The position numbers were made by a program, and so were the translations under genes. A stretch of DNA of 6,362 bases from CBFCZU01 sp965602635 (GTDB lineage: Bacteria; Planctomycetota; Phycisphaerae; SM23-33), in NCBI GenBank assembly GCA_965602635.1, contig CBFCZU010000242.1, forward strand, positions 1-6,362. Direction: 5' to 3'. The notes below the pieces were generated by a model, which was not told the DNA's origin, did not search any database, and was given only the letters and a program-made list of their open reading frames with translations. Shown here in pieces: positions 6,358 through 6,362 of the stretch (positions are counted from its first letter, which is position 1; every line of letters begins with the position of its first letter).

Positions 6358-6362
6358 CGGGT

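Larger units (their letters stand above)
6033..6362. other. Non-coding region after the sigma gene
   Basis: These 330 bp hold no credible gene. Open frames here on the minus strand are extensions of antisense shadows of the sigma gene. What is visible: two stem-loops (6067-6133), a short GGGGCCCC palindrome near 6198-6205, two operator-like palindromes (6232-6249 and 6344-6357), and between those a small A/T-rich island (6268-6296) unusual for this G+C-rich sequence, followed by C- and G-runs. The right end looks like the upstream control region of a gene outside the window. Confidence 0.6.

Noticed and set aside
1..6362. CRISPR array, tRNA, rRNA, insertion sequence
   Set aside because: I saw no regularly spaced repeats, cloverleaf-like sequence, rRNA motifs, transposase or terminal inverted repeats.

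Overview
The window is G+C-rich (about two thirds by eye) and bacterial in layout. Three things together suggest a planctomycete or a close relative, probably from an environmental genome: a large lipoprotein with a GH123/DUF4091 domain, HEAT-repeat proteins, and an ECF sigma factor with a long C-terminal extension. No rRNA or tRNA is present to confirm this, so the placement is inference.

Layout. Three genes read leftward: a GH123-like glycoside hydrolase lipoprotein (39-2609), a HEAT-repeat protein whose N-terminus resembles an ADP-ribosyltransferase (ART) fold (2733-3851), and a small stand-alone class III nucleotide cyclase (3878-4420). The cyclase and the ART-like/HEAT gene are 26 bp apart, each with a good Shine-Dalgarno, and very probably form an operon. 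The hydrolase lies 123 bp or more further downstream and may be read separately. A 190-bp divergent intergenic region (4421-4610) carries a sigma70-like promoter for the cyclase operon and a GC-rich inverted repeat that would sit at the extreme 5' end of its mRNA. Rightward from 4611 runs an ECF sigma factor with about 300 extra residues that include two tandem copies of a ~95-residue HEAT-like module. The last 330 bp (6033-6362) are non-coding. They hold two hairpins with complementary loops just after the sigma gene, and two copies of a TTTGCGCGCGCAAA palindrome 110 bp apart that look like operators for a gene beyond the window edge.

How the parts may work together. The cyclase has every residue expected of an active adenylate-cyclase-type enzyme but no sensor domain, so its activity must be controlled by expression or by a partner. 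Its nearest partner is the ART-like/HEAT protein. HEAT repeats occur on both sides of the divergent promoter, in the sigma factor and in the ART-like protein, which raises the possibility of one signalling locus. That link is inference. The two-gene cyclase/ART-HEAT unit and the duplicated-HEAT sigma factor are the most unusual items here.
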